Below are positions 17,239-25,200 of a DNA stretch of 64,000 nucleotides, piece after piece. Each line of letters opens with the position of its first letter. Within the stretch, counting starts at the first letter, position 1. A program made the position numbers and the translations under genes. The notes beneath the pieces are model-generated. The model saw nothing but the letters and a program-made list of their open reading frames with translations. It did not search any database and was not told the DNA's origin. The stretch is from Janthinobacterium sp. J1-1 (GTDB taxonomy: Bacteria > Pseudomonadota > Gammaproteobacteria > Burkholderiales > Burkholderiaceae_D), in assembly GCF_030944405.1 (NCBI RefSeq), contig NZ_CP132339.1, positions 3,534,001 through 3,598,000 of the forward strand, written 5' to 3'.

Positions 17239-19091
17239 CGACGCAAAACAAAACCATACGGCTGACCATGGCGCAGGCGCTGGTGCGCTACCTGGCGGCG
17301 CTGCGCGTCGAGAGTGGCGAACCCCTGTTCGGCGGCGCGTTTGCCATCTTTGGCCACGGCAATGTGGCGGGCCTGGGCGAAGCGCTGTACCAGTATCGCG
17401 CTACTTTCCCGACCTATCGCGCCCACAATGAACAGGCGATGGCGCATGCGGCCATCGCCTACGCCAAGGCCCATATGCGCCGCCGCATGATGGCGGTGAC
17501 CAGCTCGATCGGTCCCGGCGCCACCAATCTGCTGACGGCGGCCGCGCTGGCGCACGTCAACCGCCTGCCGGTGCTGCTGTTGCCAGGCGACGTGTTTGTC
17601 TCGCGCGCGCCGGACCCGGTCTTGCAGCAGCTGGAAGATGGTGGTGACGGCAGCGTCTCTGTCAACGACGCCTTCAAACCCTTGTCGCGCTATTTCGACC
17701 GCATTATCTATCCGGAACAGTTACTGACGGCCTTGCCGCGCGCCATCGCCGCCCTGACCGACCCGGCCGCCTGCGGCCCCGTCACCCTGTCGCTGCCGCA
17801 GGATGTGCAGACCATGGCGTATGACTATCCGGAAGAGTTTTTTGCGCCGAGGATCGTGCGTTTCCGCGCGCTGCCGCCGGTGCCGTCCGAGCTGGCAGAG
17901 GCGGCCGAAGTACTGAAAAAGGCGAAGCAACCGCTGATCGTGGCAGGTGGCGGCGTGCTGTACGGTCAAGCCGGGGACGCCTTGCGCGCCTTTGCCGAAC
18001 GCCACGGTATTCCGGTGGCGGAAACCCATGCCGGCAAAAGCTCCTTGCCCTGGGATCATCCGCTGCAGCTGGGCGCCATCGGCGTGACCGGTGCGCCGTC
18101 CGCCAATGCGCTGGCCAGCCAGGCCGATCTGGTACTGGCGGTCGGCACGCGCTTGCAGGACTTTACGACGGGATCGAATTCGCTGTTTGCGAAAGCCGAG
18201 CTGGTCAGCCTGAACGTCAACAGTTTTGATGCACTGAAACGCCGTGGCCTCGGTGTGCAGGCGGATGCAACCCTGGGCCTGCAGGGTCTGTCCGAATTGC
18301 TCGGTGACTGGTCGGCCAGCCGCGAATGGAGCGAGCAGGCCAGGCGCGAAGCGGCCGGCTGGCGCGAGACGGTCACGGCCATCACGGGCAAGCGCGAGGT
18401 GGCCGGCCTGCCGTATGACGGCGACGTGATCGGCGCCGTGCAGCGCTCGTCCACCACCTCGACGGCCAACGATATCGTGGTCTGCGCGGCGGGCACCCTG
18501 CCGGCCGAACTCCACAAGCTGTGGCGCACGTCCACGCCCGGTGGCTACCATATGGAATACGGCTACTCGTGCATGGGCTATGAGATCGCCGGCGGCCTCG
18601 GCGTCAAGATGGCCAAGCCCGCGTCCGACGTGATCGTGATGGTGGGCGACGGCAGCTATCTGATGATGAATTCGGAAATCGCCACCTCGGTCATGCTGGA
18701 CAAAAAGCTGATCATCGTGGTGCTCGACAACCGCGGTTATGGCTGCATCAACCGCCTGCAGCAGGCCTGCGGCAATGCGCCGTTCAACAATATGCTGGCC
18801 GATTGCCTGCAGGCGGGCGAGGGCGCGCCACAGATCGATTTCGCGCTCCATGCGAAATCCCTGGGGGCCCTGTCCGAACATGTGGACGGCATTGCCGGCC
18901 TGGAGCAGGCCCTGGTGCGCGCCCGCGCCGCCAGCCGCACTTATCTGATCTGCATCGATACCGACGACACGCGCACCACCGACGAGGGTGGTTGCTGGTG
19001 GGAAGTGGCCGTACCCGAGGTCTCGACCCAGCCCGGCGTGCAAGCGGCACGCGCCCGTTATGAACTTGATCGCCAAGGACAAGCAAAATGA
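17235..19091 (+). CDS. iolD: 3D-(3,5/4)-trihydroxycyclohexane-1,2-dione acylhydrolase
   Basis: Thiamine-diphosphate enzyme that hydrolytically opens the cyclohexanedione ring to 5-deoxyglucuronate. 618 residues from ATG 17235, which overlaps the iolC stop; the frame open from 17199 lies inside iolC. Three TPP-family domains: an N-terminal pyrimidine-binding domain with the activating Glu region (YRAHNEQAMAHAAIAYAK), a central domain (about 215-350), and a C-terminal pyrophosphate-binding domain with GDG (471-473) followed by the Asn/metal segment. Length and order are those of IolD. The stop overlaps iolE. Confidence 0.94.
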   Translation: MTTQNKTIRLTMAQALVRYLAALRVESGEPLFGGAFAIFGHGNVAGLGEALYQYRATFPTYRAHNEQAMAHAAIAYAKAHMRRRMMAVTSSIGPGATNLLTAAALAHVNRLPVLLLPGDVFVSRAPDPVLQQLEDGGDGSVSVNDAFKPLSRYFDRIIYPEQLLTALPRAIAALTDPAACGPVTLSLPQDVQTMAYDYPEEFFAPRIVRFRALPPVPSELAEAAEVLKKAKQPLIVAGGGVLYGQAGDALRAFAERHGIPVAETHAGKSSLPWDHPLQLGAIGVTGAPSANALASQADLVLAVGTRLQDFTTGSNSLFAKAELVSLNVNSFDALKRRGLGVQADATLGLQGLSELLGDWSASREWSEQARREAAGWRETVTAITGKREVAGLPYDGDVIGAVQRSSTTSTANDIVVCAAGTLPAELHKLWRTSTPGGYHMEYGYSCMGYEIAGGLGVKMAKPASDVIVMVGDGSYLMMNSEIATSVMLDKKLIIVVLDNRGYGCINRLQQACGNAPFNNMLADCLQAGEGAPQIDFALHAKSLGALSEHVDGIAGLEQALVRARAASRTYLICIDTDDTRTTDEGGCWWEVAVPEVSTQPGVQAARARYELDRQGQAK

Positions 19092-20002
19092 ATACATGGA
19101 ACGTAAAAATCGGCATCAACCCGATCTCCTGGATGAACGACGACCTGCCGTCGCTGGGCGGCGAGACGCCGTTGGAAACCGCCTTGAAAGAGGGTGCCGA
19201 GATCGGCTATGCCGGCTTTGAGTTGGGCAACAAGTTTCCGAAGGAATCGTCGGCCTTGCGCGCCGTGCTGGGCAAATATGACCTGGCCTGCGTGTCGGGC
19301 TGGTATTCCGGCCGCCTGGCCAGCCGCTCGGCGCAAGAGGAAATCGCCGCCGTCGGTCCGCATTTGCGGCTGCTGGCCGACAGCGGCGCCACCGTGATGG
19401 TGTATGGCGAAGTGGCCGACGCGATCCAGGGCGAAGCACGGCCGCTGTATAAACGCCCGCGTTTCCAAAGCCAGCAGCAATGGCAGGCGTACGCCGACAA
19501 ATTGACGGTGTTTGCCCGGCACTTGCTGGACCACGGCGTGCGCCTGGCCTACCACCACCATATGGGTGCCTATGTGGAGTCGCCGGCCGATGTCGACCAG
19601 TTGATGACGCTCACGGACGACGAAGTCGGCCTGCTGTTCGATACCGGCCATATCACCTTTGGCGGCGGCGACGCGCTGTCGGTATTGAACAAGCACATAG
19701 CTCGCATCTGCCATGTGCACTGCAAGGATGTGCGGCCGAACGTGATCAAGCTGGCCAGGAATGGCCACTGGAGTTTCCTGCAGGCCGTGATCAATGGCGC
19801 TTTCAGCGTACCCGGCGACGGCAGCATCGATTTCCCCGGCATTCTCACCGCCCTGTACCGCCATGGCTATCAGGGCTGGCTGGTGGTGGAAGCCGAGCAG
19901 GACCCGGCCGTGGCCCCCAGTTACCAGTACGCCAAGATGGGCCACGATTATCTGGCCAGGCTGGTCGATGAAATACCACGCCTGGGACAGGAGGCCGCAT
20001 GA
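19088..20002 (+). CDS. iolE: myo-Inosose-2 dehydratase
   Basis: Dehydrates 2-keto-myo-inositol to the diketone used by IolD; TIM-barrel of the xylose-isomerase-like family. 304 residues. Recognisable segments: IGINPISWMNDDLP at the start, GYAGFELG, RLAYHHHMGAYVE with clustered metal-site His, LLFDTGHITFGG, and VHCKDVRP with the late metal ligands. Start ATG 19088 shares ATGA with the iolD stop, and its own stop overlaps iolB the same way, indicating translational coupling through iolCDEB. Confidence 0.95.
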   Translation: MNTWNVKIGINPISWMNDDLPSLGGETPLETALKEGAEIGYAGFELGNKFPKESSALRAVLGKYDLACVSGWYSGRLASRSAQEEIAAVGPHLRLLADSGATVMVYGEVADAIQGEARPLYKRPRFQSQQQWQAYADKLTVFARHLLDHGVRLAYHHHMGAYVESPADVDQLMTLTDDEVGLLFDTGHITFGGGDALSVLNKHIARICHVHCKDVRPNVIKLARNGHWSFLQAVINGAFSVPGDGSIDFPGILTALYRHGYQGWLVVEAEQDPAVAPSYQYAKMGHDYLARLVDEIPRLGQEAA

Positions 20003-20796
20003 ACAGCCTGCTGGTCAAGGGAAACAAAGCCGCTGGAAAAATCGTCGAGGTGACGCCCGAATCGGCCGGCTGGACTCATGTCGGCTTTGCCGCGCACCGG
20101 CTGGCGGCGGGCGAACAACTCAGCCTGGAAACCGATGGCCGCGAGCTGTGCATCGTGGTCCTGACCGGCACGGTGACGGTCAAGGCGGGCGAGCAGCGCT
20201 GGGAAAACATCGGCGAACGGCTGAGCGTGTTCGAGGACCGCGCGCCGGCGGCCGTGTATGTGCCGCGCCGCATGCGGGTCAATATCATCGCCACCGGCAA
20301 CGCGGAAATCGGCTTGTGCAGCGCGCCGGGCACGTCCGACCGTCCGGCCCGCCTGATTGATCCGCATACCATGACGCGCTCGGTGCGCGGCAGGGGCGCC
20401 AACACCCGCTATGTGTGCGATATCCTGCCGCAGACGGAAGCAGCCGATGGCCTGCTGGTGGTCGAGGTGGTGACGCCATCAGGCCATTCGTCGAGTTACC
20501 CGCCGCACAAGCACGATAACGACAATATCCCCACGGAGAGTTCGCTGGAGGAAACCTATTACCACCGCCTCAATCCCGAGCAGGGTTTTGCCTACCAGCG
20601 CGTGTATACGGACGACCGCAGCATCGACCAGGCGCTGGCGGTGGAAAACCACGATGTGGTGATGGTGCCGCGCGGCTACCACCCGGTCACCGTGCCGTAT
20701 GGCTACGACGGCTACTACCTGAATGTAATGGCCGGCCCGAAACGGGTCTGGCATTTTAAAAACGATCCGGCCCATGAATGGCTGATGACGAAATAA
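19999..20796 (+). CDS. iolB: 5-Deoxy-glucuronate isomerase
   Basis: Converts 5-deoxy-D-glucuronate to 5-dehydro-2-deoxygluconate, between IolD and IolC. 265 residues with two cupin halves. The C-terminal half carries the metal-binding cluster [12 protein letters not shown] with a following Glu, plus [18 protein letters not shown] near the end, both typical of IolB. It starts within the iolE stop (ATGA) and is followed after 13 bp by the dehydrogenase gene. Confidence 0.95.
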   Translation: MNSLLVKGNKAAGKIVEVTPESAGWTHVGFAAHRLAAGEQLSLETDGRELCIVVLTGTVTVKAGEQRWENIGERLSVFEDRAPAAVYVPRRMRVNIIATGNAEIGLCSAPGTSDRPARLIDPHTMTRSVRGRGANTRYVCDILPQTEAADGLLVVEVVTPSGHSSSYPPHKHDNDNIPTESSLEETYYHRLNPEQGFAYQRVYTDDRSIDQALAVENHDVVMVPRGYHPVTVPYGYDGYYLNVMAGPKRVWHFKNDPAHEWLMTK

Positions 20797-20809
20797 CCAA
20801 GGAAAAACA

Positions 20810-22309
20810 ATGACAACCCCGACAATTGGCCACTTTATCGGTGGCAGCGCCATGGCCTCGCGTTCCGAGCGCAACAGCGACGTCTTCAATCCCGCCACCG
20901 GAGAAATCACCGCCAAGGTTGCGCTGGCAAACTCCAGCGAGCTGAACGCCGCCGTGGCGGCCGCCCACACCGCCTTTCCCGCTTGGTCGCAGACCTCGCC
21001 GCTGCGCCGCGCCCGGGTCATGTTCAAGTTCAAGGAATTGCTGGAAACCCATTCGGACGAACTGGCCGCGCTGATCACTGCCGAACATGGCAAGGTGTTT
21101 ACGGACGCGAAAGGCGAGGTCACGCGCGGTATCGAAGTGGTGGAGTTCGCCTGTGGCATCCCGCAAATGATGAAGGGCGAATATTCGGAGCAGGTGGCCG
21201 GCGGCATCGACGCCTGGTCGATCCGCCAGGCGCTGGGCGTGTGCGTCGGCATCACGCCGTTCAACTTCCCGGTAATGGTGCCGATGTGGATGTTCCCGAT
21301 GGCGATTGCCTGCGGTAACACGTTTGTATTAAAACCGTCGGAGCGCGATCCGTCGGCCAGCCTGCTGCTGGCGAAACTGCTCACGGAAGCGGGCCTGCCG
21401 GACGGCGTGTTCAATGTGGTACAAGGCGACAAGGAAGCCGTCGACGGCCTGCTGCACCACCCGGACGTGCGCGCCGTCAGCTTTGTCGGTTCGACCCCGA
21501 TCGCCGAATATATCTACGCCACCGGCTGCGCGCAGGGCAAGCGGGTGCAGGCGCTGGGCGGCGCGAAAAACCATATGGTGGTGATGCCCGACGCCGATAT
21601 CCCCCAGACGGTGGACGCCTTGATGGGCGCGGCCTTCGGTTCGGCCGGCGAGCGCTGCATGGCCATTTCGGTGGTGGTGGCGGTCGGCAATGTGGGCGAC
21701 CAGCTGGTGGAAGCCTTGCTGCCGCGCATCGCCGAACTCAAAATCACGCAGGGCATGGACCTGGCGGCCGAAATGGGCCCGGTGGTCACGCAGGTGCACA
21801 AGGACAAAATTGCCGGCTATATTGCCGCCGGTGTGAAAGAGGGCGCCAAGCTGGTCGCCGACGGCCGCGGGTTTGTCTTGCCCGGCCATGAAAACGGCTT
21901 TTTCCTGGGCGGCAGCCTGTTCGACCATGTGACGCCGGACATGACCATCTACAAGGAAGAGATCTTCGGCCCGGTCTTGTGCATCGTGCGCGTGCCCGAT
22001 TTCGCCACCGCGCTGGACCTGGTCAACGCCCATGAATACGGCAACGGCACGGCGATTTATACGCGCGACGGCAATACGGCGCGCGAATACACGCACCGGG
22101 TGCAGGTCGGGATGGTCGGCGTGAATGTACCGATTCCCGTGCCGATGGCCTTCCACAGTTTTGGCGGCTGGAAACGCAGCCTGTTTGGCGACCACCATGC
22201 GCACGGCCCGGAATCGGTGCGCTTCTATACGAAACAAAAGGCCGTGACCCAGCGCTGGCCGGCGTCGACCGCGGCCGGTGCCGAATTTGCCATGCCGACC
22301 CTCAAATAA
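20810..22309 (+). CDS. iolA: CoA-acylating methylmalonate-semialdehyde dehydrogenase
   Basis: Last enzyme of the pathway, converting malonate semialdehyde (or methylmalonate semialdehyde) to acetyl-CoA (propionyl-CoA) and CO2 with NAD and CoA. 499 residues, aldehyde-dehydrogenase fold. Motifs: [15 protein letters not shown] cofactor loop, [25 protein letters not shown], and the catalytic Cys283 in SAGERCMA; the usual general-base Glu position is occupied by a Gly-Gly-Ala-Lys-Asn context as in MmsA. AAGGA precedes the ATG. It could equally be named mmsA; position in the iol operon favours iolA. Confidence 0.92.
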   Translation: MTTPTIGHFIGGSAMASRSERNSDVFNPATGEITAKVALANSSELNAAVAAAHTAFPAWSQTSPLRRARVMFKFKELLETHSDELAALITAEHGKVFTDAKGEVTRGIEVVEFACGIPQMMKGEYSEQVAGGIDAWSIRQALGVCVGITPFNFPVMVPMWMFPMAIACGNTFVLKPSERDPSASLLLAKLLTEAGLPDGVFNVVQGDKEAVDGLLHHPDVRAVSFVGSTPIAEYIYATGCAQGKRVQALGGAKNHMVVMPDADIPQTVDALMGAAFGSAGERCMAISVVVAVGNVGDQLVEALLPRIAELKITQGMDLAAEMGPVVTQVHKDKIAGYIAAGVKEGAKLVADGRGFVLPGHENGFFLGGSLFDHVTPDMTIYKEEIFGPVLCIVRVPDFATALDLVNAHEYGNGTAIYTRDGNTAREYTHRVQVGMVGVNVPIPVPMAFHSFGGWKRSLFGDHHAHGPESVRFYTKQKAVTQRWPASTAAGAEFAMPTLK

Positions 22310-22333
22310 AACGCTGGTTTGATTCTTGCTTAC

Positions 22334-22360
22334 TGTAGTGGCAAATCATCAGCCACTGCA
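22334..22360 (+). promoter_or_regulatory. Leader stem-loop just before the ANTAR regulator gene
   Basis: A 9-bp stem (TGTAGTGGC with GCCACTGCA, one G-U pair) and a 9-base loop AAATCATCA, ending 9 bp before the start codon at 22370. There is no T-run, so it is not a standard terminator for iolA. It lies where the ribosome binding site should be, so it may limit translation of the regulator. Confidence 0.4.
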
Positions 22361-22369
22361 GAAGCCCAC

Positions 22370-23023
22370 ATGACGTCCAGCCGTCCCCCTGTTTATTCCG
22401 AGCGTCCCTTGCGCATCGTGGTCGTCAATACGATTGTCGACCACGCCGCGCACACGGATAGCGCGCTGGCCGCCCAGGCGCAGCGCGGCAATGCCCTGCG
22501 TATCGGCCTGCTGGAAGCGGGCTATGACATCATCGCCTCGCTGCCTGCCGACCTCTACCTCCCCGAGCGCATTGCGCAACTCCAGCCTGACCTGATCATT
22601 ATCGATGCCGAATCGGACGCGCGCGACGTGCTCGAACATATCGTCATCGCCACCCGCGACGAGCGCCGCCCCATTGTGCTGTTCACCGAAGACGGCGCCA
22701 CCGCCAGCATCGACGCGGCCATGGCGGCCGGGGTGTCGGCCTATATCGTGGCTGGCCTGCAGGCCGAACGCGTCGCGCCGGTGCTGAACGTGGCGCTGTC
22801 GCGTTTCCGCCAGGAAGAAAAGCTGCGCGCCGAATTGATTGATACGCGCCACAAGCTGGCGGAGCGCAAGGTAATCGAGCGCGCCAAGGGCCTGTTGATG
22901 ACGCATCACGGCCTGACGGAAGAGCAGGCCTACCAGCGCCTGCGCACCATGGCCATGAACAAGAAACTGAAACTGGCCGAAATAGCCCAGCGCATTATCG
23001 ATGTGGAGGACTTGCTGGGATGA
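22370..23023 (+). CDS. nasT: NasT-like ANTAR-domain response regulator (antiterminator)
   Basis: RNA-binding antiterminator of nitrate assimilation. 217 residues from ATG 22370 (the frame opens at 22319, but those residues precede any domain). The N-terminal receiver-like domain has a possible phosphoacceptor Asp79 in LIIIDAES. The linker is a coiled-coil helix (FRQEEKLRAELIDTRHKLAERK), and the C-terminal ANTAR domain (about 165-217) has ERAKGLLMTHHGLTEEQAY and the conserved Ala/Arg/Lys positions of the three-helix RNA-binding bundle. In known systems NasS holds NasT inactive without nitrate; a NasS-like gene follows 103 bp downstream. Confidence 0.88.
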   Translation: MTSSRPPVYSERPLRIVVVNTIVDHAAHTDSALAAQAQRGNALRIGLLEAGYDIIASLPADLYLPERIAQLQPDLIIIDAESDARDVLEHIVIATRDERRPIVLFTEDGATASIDAAMAAGVSAYIVAGLQAERVAPVLNVALSRFRQEEKLRAELIDTRHKLAERKVIERAKGLLMTHHGLTEEQAYQRLRTMAMNKKLKLAEIAQRIIDVEDLLG

Positions 23024-23052
23024 CACATCGATGCCGGCTGGCCAGCTCATTG

Positions 23053-23077
23053 TGGTGCGACGCACCAATACAGTGCA
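23053..23077 (+). promoter_or_regulatory. NtrC-like binding site upstream of the NasS-like gene
   Basis: TGGTGCG-A-CGCACCA (23053-23067) is a perfect inverted repeat, and overlapping it CGCACC-N5-AGTGCA (23061-23077) matches the NtrC consensus TGCACC-N5-GGTGCA at 10 of 12 positions. It lies about 50-75 bp before ATG 23127. I found no sigma-54 -24/-12 element at correct spacing. Confidence 0.5.
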
Positions 23078-23126
23078 TTATTTTTGAATGCCGCGCGACA
23101 CGGCAGACTTTTCAGCAAGGAATGGT

Positions 23127-24296
23127 ATGACAGAGCAAGCGGGTGGTCACATGCGATGGACGCAGCCTGAAAAACACGTGGTGCGGATCGGCTATCTGCC
23201 GCTGACGGACTGTGCCTCGCTGATCATGGCGGCGGAACTGGGCTTTGACGAGCAATACGGCATCAAGATCGAACTGAGCCGCGAGACCTCGTGGGCCGGC
23301 GTGCGCGACAAGCTGGGCAATGGCGAACTCGACGCCGCCCATGTGCTGTACGGCCTGGTGTTCGGCGTGCAGATGGGCATCGGCGGCCAGCAGCATGACA
23401 TGGCCGTGCTGATGAACCTGAACCATAACGGGCAATCGGTGGCCTTGTCGGCAGACCTGGCGCGCGCCGGCGCGGTCGATGGCGCGTCGCTGGCGCGCCA
23501 GCTGGGCAGCGCCGGACGTCCTTATGTATTTGCGCACACTTTCCCTACCGGCAATCATGCGATGCTGCTGCAATACTGGCTGGCCGCGCACGGCATCGAT
23601 CCGGTGCGCGATGCGCGCGTGATGACGGTGCCGCCGTCGCAGATGGTGGCGGCCCTGCGCGCCGGCCAGATGGACGGCTTTTGTGCCGGCGAGCCGTGGG
23701 GCAGCAAGGCGATTGCCGACGGCGTCGGCGTGACGGCCACCACCAGCGGCGCCATCTGGCCCGATCATCCGGGCAAGGTACTGGGCACCGGTGCCGCGTT
23801 TGCGCAGCAGCATCCGAATACCTGCCGCGCGCTGATCGCCGCCGTGCTCGAAGCGGGGCGCTGGATCGATGCGAGCGATGCCAACCGGCTGCGGATGGCC
23901 GCCATCCTGGCCGGCCCCGCCTACCTGAATACGCCGCAGGAACTGCTGGCGCCGCGCATCCTGGGCCACTATTGCGATGGCCTGGGCAAGTGCTGGAACG
24001 AACAGCATGGCTTGCGCTTCCATGGCGACGGCGCCGTCAATTTTCCGTATCTGTCCGACGGCATGTGGTTCATGACCCAGCACCGGCGCTGGGGCCTGCT
24101 GCGCGACGAACCCGACTACCTGGCGGTGGCCGGCCAGGTCACGCGCCTGGACCTGTACCGCCAGGCGGCCGAAATGACGGGCACGCCGGTACCAATCAGC
24201 CTGATGCGCGCATCGACCCTGTGCGATGGGGTAGTCTGGGACGGCAGCAATCCCGAACAGTACGCGGCCTCGTTCGCGATCCGCCACTTTTTTTGA
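23127..24296 (+). CDS. nasS: NasS-like nitrate sensor (CmpA/NrtA family substrate-binding protein)
   Basis: A 389-residue binding-protein-fold protein without signal peptide, as expected for a cytoplasmic nitrate/nitrite sensor rather than a transporter subunit. Opens with VRIGYLPLTDCASLIMAAELGFDEQYGI, then ETSWAGVRDKL, the NrtA/CmpA nitrate-site region (Trp and Lys/Arg), and FCAGEPWGSKA. ATG 23127 with AAGGA upstream is preferred to the frame start at 23088. It follows nasT and precedes a siroheme methyltransferase, which supports the nitrate role. A cytoplasmic NrtA-like protein for another anion is the alternative. Confidence 0.82.
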   Translation: MTEQAGGHMRWTQPEKHVVRIGYLPLTDCASLIMAAELGFDEQYGIKIELSRETSWAGVRDKLGNGELDAAHVLYGLVFGVQMGIGGQQHDMAVLMNLNHNGQSVALSADLARAGAVDGASLARQLGSAGRPYVFAHTFPTGNHAMLLQYWLAAHGIDPVRDARVMTVPPSQMVAALRAGQMDGFCAGEPWGSKAIADGVGVTATTSGAIWPDHPGKVLGTGAAFAQQHPNTCRALIAAVLEAGRWIDASDANRLRMAAILAGPAYLNTPQELLAPRILGHYCDGLGKCWNEQHGLRFHGDGAVNFPYLSDGMWFMTQHRRWGLLRDEPDYLAVAGQVTRLDLYRQAAEMTGTPVPISLMRASTLCDGVVWDGSNPEQYAASFAIRHFF

Positions 24297-24323
24297 AATT
24301 TGACTGAAAGCAGGAGATTTATC

Positions 24324-25091
24324 ATGGCACAAGGCTACGTTACCCTGGTGGGCGCCGGTCCCGGCGACCCGGATCTGCTGACCATCAAGGCGGTCAAGGC
24401 CATCGCGTCGGCCGACGTGGTGCTGATCGACGACCTGGTCAACCCGGCCATCCTGGCCCATGCGGCGCCTGGCGTGCGGGTGGTGGAAGTGGGCAAGCGC
24501 GGCGGCTGCGCGTCGACACCGCAGGCATTCATCGAACGGCTGATGCTGGCCGAGGCACGCGCTGGCCTGCATGTGGTGCGCCTGAAAGGCGGCGACCCCT
24601 ATCTGTTCGGACGCGGCGGCGAAGAGCGCGCCTACCTGCGCAGCCATGGCGTGCGGGTCGAGGTGGTGCCCGGCATCAGCAGCGGCCTGGCCGCGCCGTC
24701 GGCCATCGGCGTGCCGCTGACCCATCGCGGCTGGAGCCAGGGGGCGATTTTCGTCACCGGCCACGGCAAGGATGCGGCCTCGGAACCAAACTGGGCGGCG
24801 CTGGCGCAAAGCGGGCTGACCCTGGTGATCTACATGGGCGTGGCGCGCGTGGCGTCGATCCAGGCGGGGCTGCTGGCCGGCGGCATGGCGCCCGGCACGC
24901 CGGTGGCGGTGGTGCAATCGGCCAGCCTGGACGCGCAGCGCCAGTTGCTGAGCACCTTGCAGGACTTGCCGCTTGCCCTGCAGGCCAGTGGCCTGGGCAG
25001 CCCCAGCATCATCGTGGTGGGCGAAGTGGTGCGCTGCGCCGACGCCTGGGATGCGCATGGTGGCGCCCATGCGGTGGCGGCGGCGCGATAA
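24324..25091 (+). CDS. cobA: Uroporphyrinogen-III C-methyltransferase
   Basis: Makes precorrin-2 from uroporphyrinogen III with two S-adenosylmethionine, for siroheme of assimilatory nitrite/sulfite reductase (or cobalamin). 255 residues. Signature segments: VTLVGAGPGDPDLLT (site 1), VLIDDLVNPAIL, VRLKGGDPYLFGRGGEE (site 2), EVVPGISSGLAAPS, PLTHRG and VTGHGK. Start at ATG 24324 behind CAGGAGAT; the open frame begins 8 codons earlier. Single domain, without the CysG dehydrogenase/ferrochelatase part. Its place after the nasT/nasS pair links it to nitrite reductase cofactor supply. Confidence 0.92.
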   Translation: MAQGYVTLVGAGPGDPDLLTIKAVKAIASADVVLIDDLVNPAILAHAAPGVRVVEVGKRGGCASTPQAFIERLMLAEARAGLHVVRLKGGDPYLFGRGGEERAYLRSHGVRVEVVPGISSGLAAPSAIGVPLTHRGWSQGAIFVTGHGKDAASEPNWAALAQSGLTLVIYMGVARVASIQAGLLAGGMAPGTPVAVVQSASLDAQRQLLSTLQDLPLALQASGLGSPSIIVVGEVVRCADAWDAHGGAHAVAAAR

Positions 25092-25200
25092 GCCGGCATT
25101 TTTTTCGACGGGTGTGCATTGTTGGCGAGCTTTGATAGTATCCTCATGACGAGCGGGGCGTTATACCTGCAGGCCGAGGAACCGGAACAAGCGATTGACA

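Noticed and set aside
23080..23126. Sigma-54 promoter before the NasS-like gene
   Set aside because: A GGCAG-GC pair exists, but the spacing is one base too long and the TTGC element is absent.
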